A stretch of 64,000 nucleotides of DNA. Origin: Sulfitobacter sp. F26204. GTDB lineage: Bacteria > Pseudomonadota > Alphaproteobacteria > Rhodobacterales > Rhodobacteraceae. Position 1 is the stretch's first letter, and the number at the start of each line of letters is the position of its first letter. The notes beneath the pieces were generated by a model. That model did not search any database. It saw nothing but the letters and a program-made list of their open reading frames with translations, and was not told the origin of the DNA. Location of the stretch: contig NZ_JAPMLQ010000002.1 of assembly GCF_026410305.1 (NCBI RefSeq), positions 248,001 through 312,000 of the forward strand, given 5' to 3'. A program made the position numbers and the translations under genes. Positions 17,414 through 25,552 of this stretch are shown here, piece by piece.

Positions 17414-18915
17414 CAGCCCGCATGTCGGGGTGGCGGCGTGTTGGCTTGGCTGGACTGTTGGGTGCGTCGGCGGGATTTGGCCAGGCACCTTATGACCAGC
17501 CTTTGATCTTGATGCTGGCGCTGACCTTGGCCTGTTACTTATTCGGACAGGCACAAACGACACGGCAGGCGGCGGTCTTTGGCTGGGCGTTCGGGACCGG
17601 CTACTTTGCGCATACCCTACAATGGATTGTTTCGCCTTTCATGGTGGATGTGGCCCGTCATGGGTGGATGGCACCCTTTGCCTTGCTGTTTCTGGCCGCT
17701 GGTCTGGCGCTTTTCTGGGGGGGCGCGTTCTGGCTGGCGCGGTGGCTGGAGCGACGGGGGGCATGGGCGCTGATCCTGAGTTTGCCAGCGGCCGAACTTG
17801 TTCGCGGTTATCTGTTTACTGGATTTCCCTGGGGTTTGCTGTCTCAATCCCTGGTTGACAGTGCCGGGGGGCAGGCCCTTTCCTGGATCGGGCCTTATGG
17901 GCTGACCCTACTGATGGTCGCGGTTGCTGTGGCGCTGAACGTTCGCGCAACAACCTGGGTCAGCCGAACTCTACGCTTTGGCGCGGTATTGCTGGGTTTG
18001 GGGGCGGTTGTCCTGCCGGTTTTCAGGCCAGTTGCCGTGCTGACCGATCACAGTGTTCGTCTGATCCAGCCCAATGCTGCGCAACGTGACAAGTGGAATC
18101 CTGATCACATCCCGGTCTTCTTTGATCGGCAGTTGACCTATTCGGCGGCTCCGCCTGCAGCAGAGGGTGCTGTACCCGATCTTATCTTGTGGTCCGAAAC
18201 TGCAATCCCCTGGCTGCTGGATCGGGCGGGTTCATCGCTGAATGAAATTGCCAAGGCAGGGGGAAACGCAACCGTGGCGCTGGGTGTGCAGCGCCGTGAT
18301 GATAGCGCCTATTACAATTCAATGGTGGTGCTGGAGCAGGGAGGCGAAGTTGCACAGATCTATGACAAACACCACCTGGTTCCCTTTGGGGAATACATGC
18401 CCTTTTCTGATGTATTCGCCCGTATCGGCGTTTTTGGCCTCGCTCAAAGAGCGCGTGGGGGGTATGCGTCAGGGTCCGGTGCCAAAGTGCTGGACTTTGG
18501 TGAAATGGGGCGTGCCCTACCGTTGATCTGCTATGAAGCCGTCTTTGCGCAAGATGTGAATGCCGCACCTGAACGCCCTGATTTCCTGATACAAATCACC
18601 AATGATGCCTGGTTTGGCAAAGCCGCTGGTCCGCGTCAGCATTTGGCCCAGGCCCGTATGCGGGCGATTGAACAAGGTCTGCCCCTGGCCCGAAGTGCGA
18701 ATACCGGCATTTCAGCGATGATCGACCCCTATGGTCGCCTGTTGGCGTCCTTGCCATTGAACACGGCTGGATATGTCGATGCCCCTTTGCCTGCGCCACT
18801 ATCTCCCACGGTTTATAGCCGCACCGGCGACCTGCCATTTGTCTTTGTGTTGCTTGCGGGACTCGCATGTGCAGGATTCCGACGGCAGCAGCGTCAACAA
18901 AGGGTTAAGAATTGA
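17410..18915 (+). CDS. lnt: Apolipoprotein N-acyltransferase, Lnt
   Basis: 501 residues. Six or so hydrophobic helices fill about 10-205, followed by a periplasmic nitrilase-fold domain and a last helix near 478-495. The Glu-Lys-Cys catalytic triad is visible in WSETAIPWLL, YDKHHLVPFGEYMPF and LICYEAVFA. The enzyme N-acylates the diacylglyceryl-Cys of lipoproteins in the inner membrane, completing triacylation for Lol export. The GTG start gives a GTGA overlap with corC; ATG 17422 is an alternative. The -35 box of the metK promoter overlaps its stop codon. Confidence 0.94.
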   Translation: MTARMSGWRRVGLAGLLGASAGFGQAPYDQPLILMLALTLACYLFGQAQTTRQAAVFGWAFGTGYFAHTLQWIVSPFMVDVARHGWMAPFALLFLAAGLALFWGGAFWLARWLERRGAWALILSLPAAELVRGYLFTGFPWGLLSQSLVDSAGGQALSWIGPYGLTLLMVAVAVALNVRATTWVSRTLRFGAVLLGLGAVVLPVFRPVAVLTDHSVRLIQPNAAQRDKWNPDHIPVFFDRQLTYSAAPPAAEGAVPDLILWSETAIPWLLDRAGSSLNEIAKAGGNATVALGVQRRDDSAYYNSMVVLEQGGEVAQIYDKHHLVPFGEYMPFSDVFARIGVFGLAQRARGGYASGSGAKVLDFGEMGRALPLICYEAVFAQDVNAAPERPDFLIQITNDAWFGKAAGPRQHLAQARMRAIEQGLPLARSANTGISAMIDPYGRLLASLPLNTAGYVDAPLPAPLSPTVYSRTGDLPFVFVLLAGLACAGFRRQQRQQRVKN

Positions 18916-18940
18916 CGCTCATTAGAGGGGGCGGTAAGCC
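18912..18940 (+). promoter_or_regulatory. Promoter of the metK riboswitch transcript
   Basis: TTGACG (18912-18917) and TAAGCC (18935-18940) are separated by exactly 17 bases. The -35 box overlaps the lnt stop codon. Initiation 6-8 bases after the -10 box would start the RNA at about 18947, just ahead of the riboswitch stem. Confidence 0.6.
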
Positions 18941-18949
18941 GACTTAACC

Positions 18950-18996
18950 AATGCCACAACGGCTTCCTGACGTGGCATTTCATATTTATTGGAGCA
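18950..18996 (+). promoter_or_regulatory. SAM/SAH-type riboswitch upstream of metK
   Basis: AATGCCAC (18950-18957) pairs with GTGGCATT (18972-18979) around the loop AACGGCTTCCTGAC, and ATTGGAGCA lies at 18988-18996. This closely matches the short SAM/SAH riboswitch described from Rhodobacterales upstream of metK (stem, ACGGCUUCCUG loop, then AUUGGAGCA). The loop can pair with the GGAG stretch to form an H-type pseudoknot. That GGAG is also the metK ribosome-binding site, ending 5 bases before the ATG, so ligand binding should block translation when SAM is abundant. Recognition is from memory of the family; no covariance search was run. Confidence 0.9.
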
Positions 18997-18999
18997 GAT

Positions 19000-20181
19000 A
19001 TGTCCCGACAGAACTATATTTTCACTTCCGAGTCCGTCTCGGAAGGTCATCCCGACAAGGTTTGTGATCGCATTTCCGATGCCGTACTGGATGCATTCCT
19101 GACCGAAGAACCCGAAGCACGTGTCGCAGCAGAAACCTTTGCCACGACCAACCAGGTGGTGATCGGTGGCGAAGTTGGTCTGTCGGATCAGGCAAAATTG
19201 AGCGAATACATGGGCCGCATCGAGGATATTGCACGCGCCTGTATCAAAGATATCGGTTATGAGCAGGAAAAATTTCATCACGCCACCTGCAAGATCACCA
19301 ACCTGCTGCATGAGCAATCCGCGCATATTGCGCAGGGCGTTGATGCTTCGGGTAACAAGGACGAAGGTGCGGGCGATCAAGGCATCATGTTCGGTTATGC
19401 AACTGATGAGACAGAGCAGCTGATGCCGGCGCCGCTTCACTATGCACATGCGATCTTGCGCCGCCTGGCCGAAGTGCGCAAAGACGGTACCGAACCGACA
19501 TTGCGCCCCGACGCCAAGAGCCAGCTATCCGTGCGCTATGAAGGGGGTAAACCGGTTGGTGTCAGTTCGATCGTATTGTCGACGCAGCACGCATCAGAAA
19601 AGCAAACCAGCGCTGACATCCGGGACATTGTTGAACCATACATTCGTGAGGTCCTACCGGAAGGCTGGATCGACAATGATACGGTATGGCACGTGAACCC
19701 GACAGGTGTATTTGTGATCGGCGGCCCCGACGGCGATGCAGGGCTGACAGGCCGCAAGATCATCGTGGACACCTATGGCGGTGCCGCACCGCATGGCGGC
19801 GGCGCATTTTCAGGCAAGGACCCGACCAAGGTAGACCGCTCCGCTGCCTATGCCGCCCGCTATCTGGCCAAGAACGTGGTGGCCGCGGGGATGGCGACAA
19901 AATGCACTATCCAGTTGAGCTATGCCATTGGTGTCAGTGAGCCTCTTTCGATCTATTGCGATACTTTCGGCACCGGTGAGGTCGACGATGCCGAGGTCGA
20001 AAGGGCGATCCGCAAGGTCATGAGCCTGACCCCGCGTGGTATTCGCGAACACCTACAATTGAACAAGCCGATCTATCAGCGCACCGCTGCTTATGGCCAC
20101 TTTGGCCGCACACCCGAGGCGGACGGTGGATTCTCCTGGGAAAGACTGGACCTTGCGGACAAGTTGAAAGCAGAAGTCTGA
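19000..20181 (+). CDS. metK: S-adenosylmethionine synthetase, MetK
   Basis: 393 residues covering the three-domain family from end to end. Motifs are [16 protein letters not shown] (about 9-24), [12 protein letters not shown] (about 124-135), and the phosphate loop [16 protein letters not shown] (about 266-281). The enzyme makes SAM from methionine and ATP with release of phosphate and diphosphate, in the cytoplasm as a tetramer. Feedback through the riboswitch directly upstream gives product control of translation. A terminator follows at 20210, so it is probably monocistronic. Confidence 0.98.
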   Translation: MSRQNYIFTSESVSEGHPDKVCDRISDAVLDAFLTEEPEARVAAETFATTNQVVIGGEVGLSDQAKLSEYMGRIEDIARACIKDIGYEQEKFHHATCKITNLLHEQSAHIAQGVDASGNKDEGAGDQGIMFGYATDETEQLMPAPLHYAHAILRRLAEVRKDGTEPTLRPDAKSQLSVRYEGGKPVGVSSIVLSTQHASEKQTSADIRDIVEPYIREVLPEGWIDNDTVWHVNPTGVFVIGGPDGDAGLTGRKIIVDTYGGAAPHGGGAFSGKDPTKVDRSAAYAARYLAKNVVAAGMATKCTIQLSYAIGVSEPLSIYCDTFGTGEVDDAEVERAIRKVMSLTPRGIREHLQLNKPIYQRTAAYGHFGRTPEADGGFSWERLDLADKLKAEV

Positions 20182-20209
20182 ACTTGAATTGCGGCGACCA
20201 GATGCCCGA

Positions 20210-20239
20210 CGGGCAAGGCGGAAACGCTTTGCCCGTTTT
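20210..20239 (+). terminator. Rho-independent terminator after metK
   Basis: CGGGCAAGGC (20210-20219) pairs with GCTTTGCCCG (20226-20235) with one G-T position, around a 6-base loop, and is followed by TTTT. Confidence 0.85.
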
Positions 20240-20718
20240 GCCCTGCATGGGGTGCCTGCCTATCGATAACAGAGGGTTCCGGGATTTGGCAAAGGTCGGT
20301 GGGCCAATGACCGTGTATTTCTGCCCGTGACGTCATTCAACAGCGCCATGCCACCCTGTCTTTCCATTTCTATCAGACATGACCAAAGAGGCAGGCAGCC
20401 TTGCTCACCATTATCGATTTCAGCGCGCTTATCTCTCTTTTCATGCAGATGTATTTGTCGCATTGAGCGGCGTAGCATCGGTCTGGTTTCTGGGGACAGG
20501 GGGTGATGGAGTGGGCCGGTATCCCTTCGGCCAGGCTGGCGCCAATCCTTGCGGCGAAGACATGATGGATACTGGTCTGGACAATGTCAGGCCGATTCCC
20601 TTACGGGTTTGCTGCGCTCAGTTGGGAACAGGGCATCAGTTCGGAATTTGCATCTAAAATGCCGGCAGTTGCCGGCGGGCCATTGCAGCGCAAGGCGCAG
20701 CAGGCTAAAGCCCGCGCC
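20240..20718. other. Long gap between metK and trmB without a convincing gene
   Basis: About 480 bases. The longest open frames here lack similarity I can recognise, lack good ribosome sites and show no conserved motif. A small hairpin (GGCCG and CGGCC) lies near 20515-20535. A 21-codon frame from TTG 20401 to 20466 encodes a hydrophobic peptide with AAAGAGG upstream, which I regard as unproven. The region may hold a small RNA or remnants; I can support neither. Confidence 0.4.
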
Positions 20719-21420
20719 ATGACGACACCTGCACGCCCTCGCCGTAATTTCTATGGTCGCCTCAAAGGCAAATCGCTCAAGCCCTCGCAACGGGGGTATA
20801 TTGAGCAGGATCTGGCCGGTCTATCGCCGGGCCCCGTGTCCTGGGAGGAGAACCCCCAGCGTGATCCGTTGGATTTGCCTGCGCTGTTCGACGGCAAGCC
20901 GGTCTGGCTGGAAATCGGTTTTGGCGGCGGCGAACATATGGTGCATCAGGCGGCGCGGAATCCGGATGTCGGGATAATCGGTTGCGAACCCTACATCAAT
21001 GGCGTTGCGATGTTGCTGGGCAAGATTCGGCGCGCAGAGGTTGGAAACGTTGCAGTCTATCCGGGTGATGTGCGTGACATGTTTGATGTCTTGCCAGCAG
21101 GGTCGGTTGACCGCGCCTTCTTGCTTTACCCCGATCCCTGGCCAAAGGCCCGCCATCACCGCCGCCGGTTCGTGACTGAAGAACATCTGGTGCCATTGGC
21201 CCATGTGTTGAAGCCTGGTGCCATGTTTCGTGTGGCAACGGATATTGAAGATTACGTCCGCCAGACCTTGGAAGAAGTGCCAAAATTCGGGTTTGAATGG
21301 CTGGCTGAAGGGCCTGCGGACTGGCGCGCACCCTGGCCCGACTGGTTTTCCACGCGGTATGAACAAAAAGCCCTTCGTGAGGGGCGGGTTCCGCATTATC
21401 TGACCTTCCGGCGGGTCTGA
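20719..21420 (+). CDS. trmB: tRNA (guanine-N7)-methyltransferase, TrmB
   Basis: 233-residue class I SAM methyltransferase that methylates G46 in the tRNA variable loop. Motif I is LEIGFGGGEHM (about 65), with YPDPWPKARHHRRR (about 137-150) as the family signature and the C-terminal TRYEQKALREGR near 217. The N-terminal RRNFYGRLKGKSL is typical. Start 20719 is chosen by the family N-terminus; the frame runs upstream to 20584 with another ATG at 20659, and no start has a strong ribosome site. A full copy of the interspersed repeat begins 9 bases after its stop. Confidence 0.93.
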   Translation: MTTPARPRRNFYGRLKGKSLKPSQRGYIEQDLAGLSPGPVSWEENPQRDPLDLPALFDGKPVWLEIGFGGGEHMVHQAARNPDVGIIGCEPYINGVAMLLGKIRRAEVGNVAVYPGDVRDMFDVLPAGSVDRAFLLYPDPWPKARHHRRRFVTEEHLVPLAHVLKPGAMFRVATDIEDYVRQTLEEVPKFGFEWLAEGPADWRAPWPDWFSTRYEQKALREGRVPHYLTFRRV

Positions 21421-21429
21421 CCCGCTTGT

Positions 21430-21524
21430 GCGGGCAAGCCCGCATGCGATTTTGCATTTTTCTTTTGAAAAATGGTTTTGAGGCTCTGCCTCAAACTCCG
21501 CGGTATTTACGGCCAAAAAGAAAA
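21430..21524 (+). repeat. Interspersed two-hairpin repeat, copy 1 (after trmB)
   Basis: Stem 1 is GCGGGC-AA-GCCCGC (21430-21443). Stem 2 is TTTGAGGC-TCT-GCCTCAAA (21477-21495). The tail reads CTCCGCGGTATTTAC then GGCCAAAAAGA. Copies 2 and 3 share both stems with paired changes and the same tail. Here the spacer between the stems is longest and contains a further small inverted repeat (TTTTTC and GAAAAA). Confidence 0.85.
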
Positions 21525-21601
21525 GCATGTCGGGTGCCTTGGCATGGACGGCATCTGGGCGCTGGGGTAGAAGTTTTGCAAAGCAGTTTAAGGATGAGTT
21601 T

Positions 21602-22954
21602 ATGTCAGCCCATGGCGACCCTATTCCAATGAAGTCGAGCGCATGCGGGCCTTTGACCGGCATAGCAGAAGTGCCGGGGGACAAGTCGATTTCTCATCGG
21701 GCATTGATCCTGGGGGCGCTGTGTATCGGAAAAACCAAGATTGACGGCCTGCTGGAAGGTCAGGATGTGCTCGATACGGCGAAGGCCATGCGGGCGTTTG
21801 GTGCCGAGGTCACGGATCATGGGGCTGGATCGTGGTCGGTGCAGGGGGTTGGTGTGGGTGGATTTGCCGAACCGGAGGGTGTGATCGATTGTGGCAATTC
21901 CGGTACCGGCGTACGGTTGATCATGGGGGCGATGGCGACCTCACCGATTGTGGCGAGCTTTACCGGAGATGCCAGCCTGAACGGTCGGCCCATGGCGCGT
22001 GTCACCGAGCCATTGTCGGCCTTTGGCTGTCGTTCCGTGGGGCGCAGTGGCGGGCGGTTGCCCATGACGTTGGTGGGGGCAACAGAACCCATGCCGGTGC
22101 GCTATGTCGTGCCTGTGCCTTCTGCACAGGTGAAGTCGGCGGTGCTGTTGGCAGGGCTGAATGCGCCTGGGAAAACCGTTGTGATCGAAGCCGAAGCCAC
22201 GCGGGACCATACAGAGCGCATGTTGGCGGGGTTTGGTGCCGAGATCACAATTGAGGAGACCGATGAAGGGCGCGAAATCACCCTGACCGGTCGACCAGAA
22301 TTGCAGGCACAGCATATCGTGGTGCCACGGGACCCGTCGTCTGCGGCCTTTCCGGTCTGTGCCGCCCTGGTTGTGCCCGGATCCGATGTGCTGGTGCCCG
22401 GTATCGGATTGAACCCGACACGGGCGGGATTGTTTACCACGCTGCGCGAGATGGGCGCGGATTTGAGTTACGAGAATGAGCGCGAGGAGGGCGGCGAGCC
22501 TGTGGCGGACCTGCGTGCCAGGTTTTCGCCCGACCTTGAAGGTATCGAGGTGCCGCCGGAACGGGCTGCGTCAATGATCGATGAGTACCCAGTGTTGTCG
22601 GTGGTGGCATCCTATGCCCGGGGACGCACTGTGATGCGGGGCGTCAAGGAACTGCGGGTCAAGGAAAGTGACCGGATTGATGCAATGGCTGCAGGTTTGC
22701 GTGCAAATGGCATCGAGGTGGAGGATGGCCCGGATTGGTGGACTGTCACCGGGGCCGGCCATGGCGGTGTTGCGGGCGGCGCGACCTGTGCCAGCCATCT
22801 GGACCATCGTATTGCGATGTCTTTCCTGATTTTGGGAATGGCGGCGCAAAAAGCAATCAGCGTAGATGACGGTGGCCCGATTGCGACCTCCTTTCCGATT
22901 TTTGAATCCTTGATGCAGCAATTGGGGGCGCAGATTGTGCGACTGCGCGCATGA
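21602..22954 (+). CDS. aroA: 3-phosphoshikimate 1-carboxyvinyltransferase (EPSP synthase), AroA
   Basis: 450 residues, sixth enzyme of the shikimate pathway. Motifs are [11 protein letters not shown] (about 25-35), [14 protein letters not shown] (about 99-112), [26 protein letters not shown] with the catalytic Asp, and KESDRI plus DHRIAMSF near the C-terminus. Length and motifs fit the class II branch seen in alphaproteobacteria. In the GNSGTG loop, Gly stands where the glyphosate-insensitive CP4 enzyme has Ala100. The start at 21602 has AAGGA seven bases upstream. It overlaps the next gene by 4 bases (ATGA). Confidence 0.96.
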   Translation: MSAHGDPIPMKSSACGPLTGIAEVPGDKSISHRALILGALCIGKTKIDGLLEGQDVLDTAKAMRAFGAEVTDHGAGSWSVQGVGVGGFAEPEGVIDCGNSGTGVRLIMGAMATSPIVASFTGDASLNGRPMARVTEPLSAFGCRSVGRSGGRLPMTLVGATEPMPVRYVVPVPSAQVKSAVLLAGLNAPGKTVVIEAEATRDHTERMLAGFGAEITIEETDEGREITLTGRPELQAQHIVVPRDPSSAAFPVCAALVVPGSDVLVPGIGLNPTRAGLFTTLREMGADLSYENEREEGGEPVADLRARFSPDLEGIEVPPERAASMIDEYPVLSVVASYARGRTVMRGVKELRVKESDRIDAMAAGLRANGIEVEDGPDWWTVTGAGHGGVAGGATCASHLDHRIAMSFLILGMAAQKAISVDDGGPIATSFPIFESLMQQLGAQIVRLRA

Positions 22955-23469
22955 CGCGGCTGTTGTGGTGCCTTGCCGCGACGAGCCTTGTTGTGTTTGC
23001 GGTGCTCGCCTATTTGTCGGTCTTTCGTCTGGTTGCGGAAGGGCAGATGATTTTTGACAGCCGTATGGCCGGATATTCTGTAGAGGCTGGACGCATGTAT
23101 CTGCAAGCGCTCACCTCGGAGCAGACTGTGCTTTACCTCGGGCCGTTTCGGGTGTTGGATACTGTCCTGCCAATCCTGCTGGCGTTGACGATGGCGCTGT
23201 TTACCTGGCATCATGCGGCAGGTGTTTCGGTGCCTTTGCGCCTGATGGCTGCATTAAGCCCCTGTGTCTATCTGTTGCTTGATCTGCGCGAAAACGTGTT
23301 TGTTGCCCTGCTGCTCGAGACCGGCCCACAGGTTTCGGCAGGGGCGATCCTGCAGGCCAGTGCCTATACGGTGGGCAAATTCATCTCGCTTATGCTGGCG
23401 CTGTTGCTTTGTGTCTGGGCCTGGCGTTTGGTTTCCGTTCAAAGACCGGATGATGGGGCGGCCCGGTGA
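22951..23469 (+). CDS. Multi-pass inner-membrane protein of unknown function
   Basis: 172 residues with about four hydrophobic helices: about 3-28, 66-86, 95-120 and 138-160. There is a short periplasmic or cytoplasmic loop after the first helix ([21 protein letters not shown]) and a charged C-terminus. I recognise no family or catalytic residues. It is translationally coupled on both sides: its ATG overlaps the aroA stop and its own stop overlaps the cmk GTG. The context (aromatic and nucleotide biosynthesis) does not indicate a role. Confidence 0.8.
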   Translation: MTRLLWCLAATSLVVFAVLAYLSVFRLVAEGQMIFDSRMAGYSVEAGRMYLQALTSEQTVLYLGPFRVLDTVLPILLALTMALFTWHHAAGVSVPLRLMAALSPCVYLLLDLRENVFVALLLETGPQVSAGAILQASAYTVGKFISLMLALLLCVWAWRLVSVQRPDDGAAR

Positions 23470-24089
23470 GTATCACAAAAGGATTCACGGTCGCGATTGA
23501 CGGCCCGGCAGCATCGGGCAAGGGTACGATTTCCAAGGCAGTAGCCGCGCATTTCGGTTTTGCCTATCTGGATACTGGTCTGTTGTATCGGGCGGTTGGG
23601 GCCAAGGTGATGTTGGGGATAGAGCCGCTGAAGGCGGCGCAGGCGCTGGTGCCGGAGGACCTGGACGGTGAAGCCCTGCGTACGCCAGAAGTGGCGCAAG
23701 AAGCCAGCAAAGTTGCCGCCTTGCCGGATGTGCGGGCAGCTTTGGTCGATTTTCAACGCAGTTTTGCGGCGCGGGCGGGGGGCGCTGTTCTGGATGGACG
23801 GGACATCGGTACCGTGATCTGTCCGGCGGCACAGGTGAAATTGTTTGTGATTGCAGATTCAGTAGTGCGGGCGCGCCGGCGGTTTGCAGAATTGACCTCC
23901 AAGGGGATCAAGACCACCCTGGAAGAAGTCCTCGACGATGTTCAGGCGCGGGACGCGCGCGACATGGGCCGGGCTGATGCGCCGTTGAAAGCTGCCGCGG
24001 ACGCCATCGAGATAGACACTTCCGCGCTAAGTATCGAGGATGCAGTTGCCCAGACAATCGCTGTGATCGAGGCGGCGATGGCGCGCTAG
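23466..24089 (+). CDS. cmk: Cytidylate kinase, Cmk
   Basis: 207-residue P-loop kinase that phosphorylates CMP and dCMP with ATP. The phosphate loop is [10 protein letters not shown] (about 9-18). [12 protein letters not shown] binds the nucleoside, and [11 protein letters not shown] (about 108-118) is the NMP-binding signature. The C-terminal lid contains RARRRFAEL and [13 protein letters not shown]. The GTG start gives a GTGA overlap with the membrane-protein gene. In most relatives rpsA follows directly; here two minus-strand genes and about 1.4 kb intervene. Confidence 0.95.
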   Translation: MSITKGFTVAIDGPAASGKGTISKAVAAHFGFAYLDTGLLYRAVGAKVMLGIEPLKAAQALVPEDLDGEALRTPEVAQEASKVAALPDVRAALVDFQRSFAARAGGAVLDGRDIGTVICPAAQVKLFVIADSVVRARRRFAELTSKGIKTTLEEVLDDVQARDARDMGRADAPLKAAADAIEIDTSALSIEDAVAQTIAVIEAAMAR

Positions 24090-24227
24090 CCGTGCATCAG
24101 TGTCGACAGAACTGCAGGTGCTTCCCTGCAAGGCGGCCGACGGCGGAGGCGTGCAGTTGATACAGGGCAAAGCCTGTCGGAAGCGGGTGGCCCGCGCATA
24201 AAGACAGAGCGCATATTCTGTGGGCGC

Positions 24228-24260
24228 AAAGAGGCATTGCAACTTGCAGTGCCTCTTTAT
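24228..24260 (+). terminator. Hairpin terminator after cmk
   Basis: AAAGAGGCA (24228-24236) pairs with TGCCTCTTT (24250-24258) around a 13-base loop. The end of the stem supplies the T-rich stretch. It also stands downstream of the convergent 76-residue gene, so it may act both ways. The 140 bases between the cmk stop and this hairpin show nothing else I can name. Confidence 0.75.
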
Positions 24261-24279
24261 CGTTATCATTGCAAGGACA

Positions 24280-24510
24280 TCAGTTCCCTTCAACGGCCCC
24301 TTCAACGGCGTCTGCTGCGCCTTGAACGGCCTCGCCTGCGCCTTCGATCGTGATGTTCACGTCTTCGCCACTCGGGGCTGATCCACCAGACAGGACGAAA
24401 TATGCAATTATCGCGACAATCACGACCAATGCACCTACGACCATACCCATCCCGGCACTGCTGCCGGATGTTGTCGTGGTGACGTGTTCGCTTCTTTCCG
24501 GGGTAGCCAT
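24280..24510 (-). CDS. Small single-pass membrane protein, unknown
   Basis: 76 residues: a polar Thr/Ser-rich N-terminus, one transmembrane helix at about 23-40 (MVVGALVVIVAIIAYFVL), then an acidic, Ala/Gly-rich tail with the repeat-like GAGEAVQGAADAVEGAVEG that could form an amphipathic helix. GGAG stands 7 bases before the ATG at 24510, supporting this start over 24522. It follows the DUF992 gene on the same strand. No function is recognised; the layout resembles small envelope-stress or entericidin-like proteins only in a general way. Confidence 0.75.
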   Translation of the reverse strand: MATPERSEHVTTTTSGSSAGMGMVVGALVVIVAIIAYFVLSGGSAPSGEDVNITIEGAGEAVQGAADAVEGAVEGN

Positions 24511-24600
24511 GTCAAACTCCAATCTTGTTAGTATTCAGGCATTTCTAGTGACAGGCTGCGGGGAGTGACCCCCAGTAGATGCAGTGCTGTCGAAGTTGTC

Positions 24601-24623
24601 GAGAGGCGGATATGAACCGCCCC
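24601..24623 (-). terminator. Hairpin downstream of the DUF992 gene
   Basis: GGCGG and CCGCC pair around ATATGAA, extended by GAG/CTC with a bulge. It lies 23 bases beyond the DUF992-like gene stop, before the 76-residue gene. There is no clear T run, so termination is uncertain. Confidence 0.4.
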
Positions 24624-24645
24624 TCAGCACGGATCCGAAGAGTAA

Positions 24646-25152
24646 TTATCCGGAAACGCGTGTCAGGTTTATCTCGCCGACACCGATGGCAAAGTTGATA
24701 CCATTCTGGGTGTTCACGCTGAGTGGTTGGAGAGCAAGCGTGTTCTCGGAACCGCCGGTCATGACATTTGCGCCGAGCCCGACACCAAATGTCGCTTCTG
24801 CGGAAACCCCTTTGTAGGAACCGTCAAGACCACCTTCGCTGTATTCGGACTCTGTGGGCGCAAGCACCAGCCAGGACATCTGGCCGTTTGTTGTCTCGCC
24901 GACGTCAAGTCCCCAACGGTTGATCTCACCCAGATAGGTTTCATCTGCAAGACCTTCTTCTACAGGGTTGAAGGTACAGTTCAATTCGCGGCTCGACCCG
25001 ATGATGAAACCGCTGCCATCGCCAACATCACAGCTAAGGGAGCCGACTTCGACATGATCGACGGTTTCTTTGTCGGCCGCCATTGCCATACCGCCCAAGG
25101 CGGTGGCAAAGAAAACTGCGGTACCGAAGGTGAAATTCGAACGCTTTGTCAT
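24646..25152 (-). CDS. DUF992-like secreted protein
   Basis: 168 residues with a signal peptide (FTFGTAVFFATALGGMAMA, about 7-25). The mature part holds two cysteines (SLSCDVGDGSG and RELNCTFNP) that may form a disulfide, then a Gly-rich beta pattern with GVSAEATFGVGLGANVM and the terminal FAIGVGEINLTRV. This matches my recollection of the DUF992 family of periplasmic or outer-membrane-associated proteins, whose function is unknown. The ATG at 25152 has GAGGA four bases upstream. It is divergent from rpsA. Confidence 0.78.
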   Translation of the reverse strand: MTKRSNFTFGTAVFFATALGGMAMAADKETVDHVEVGSLSCDVGDGSGFIIGSSRELNCTFNPVEEGLADETYLGEINRWGLDVGETTNGQMSWLVLAPTESEYSEGGLDGSYKGVSAEATFGVGLGANVMTGGSENTLALQPLSVNTQNGINFAIGVGEINLTRVSG

Positions 25153-25346
25153 CGTTTCCTCTTTCCGGTGCCTCTGGAGCACCAAACTTGTATTTCATGC
25201 AGCAGCCAACCAGTCAGGTCGCCTTGCCGCTCGTCAAAAAAAGAACGTCGCAGATTGAAATGGGTTCCAAAAATTTTTGGATTGGCCAAACCGGTCAGGG
25301 TGCAGGGTGGCTTTGGATCACTGGTCTGACGCTTGGGCAAACCAGC

Positions 25347-25375
25347 TTGCGCCCGCGCCATATTTCCCCTATACG
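25347..25375 (+). promoter_or_regulatory. Candidate rpsA promoter
   Basis: TTGCGC (25347-25352) and TATACG (25370-25375) have exact 17-base spacing. Transcription would start near 25382, giving a leader of about 170 bases before the rpsA ATG. Confidence 0.6.
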
Positions 25376-25423
25376 CCGCAGTGTCTAAGGAGCGGATACA
25401 AGCACCGGACGCATATCTCAGGC

Positions 25424-25454
25424 AGGGTCGGTTTATTCCGGCCCTCTTTCTTTT
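25424..25454 (+). terminator. Terminator-like hairpin inside the rpsA leader
   Basis: AGGGTCGG (25424-25431) pairs fully with CCGGCCCT (25438-25445, one G-U) over a 6-base loop and is followed by CTTTCTTTT. It lies about 45 bases downstream of the predicted start site and 99 bases before the rpsA ATG, so it could act as an attenuator or end a short leader RNA of about 70 bases. Confidence 0.6.
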
Positions 25455-25552
25455 GCGTTCCGCTACCCGTTCAAAGGACCAATTCACACCCAAGACCGGC
25501 GGAGACAACCGCACGGCCAGTAAACAAGTCTAGATTAGGAAAAATACGCTAC

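Noticed and set aside
20379-20657. 92-codon open frame in the metK-trmB gap
   Set aside because: No ribosome site, no recognisable motif and irregular codon use; reported only as an unassigned gap.
20480-20660. Possible 6S, SRP or RNase P RNA in the metK-trmB gap
   Set aside because: I could not find the conserved core sequences of any of these RNAs, and the local hairpins are short.
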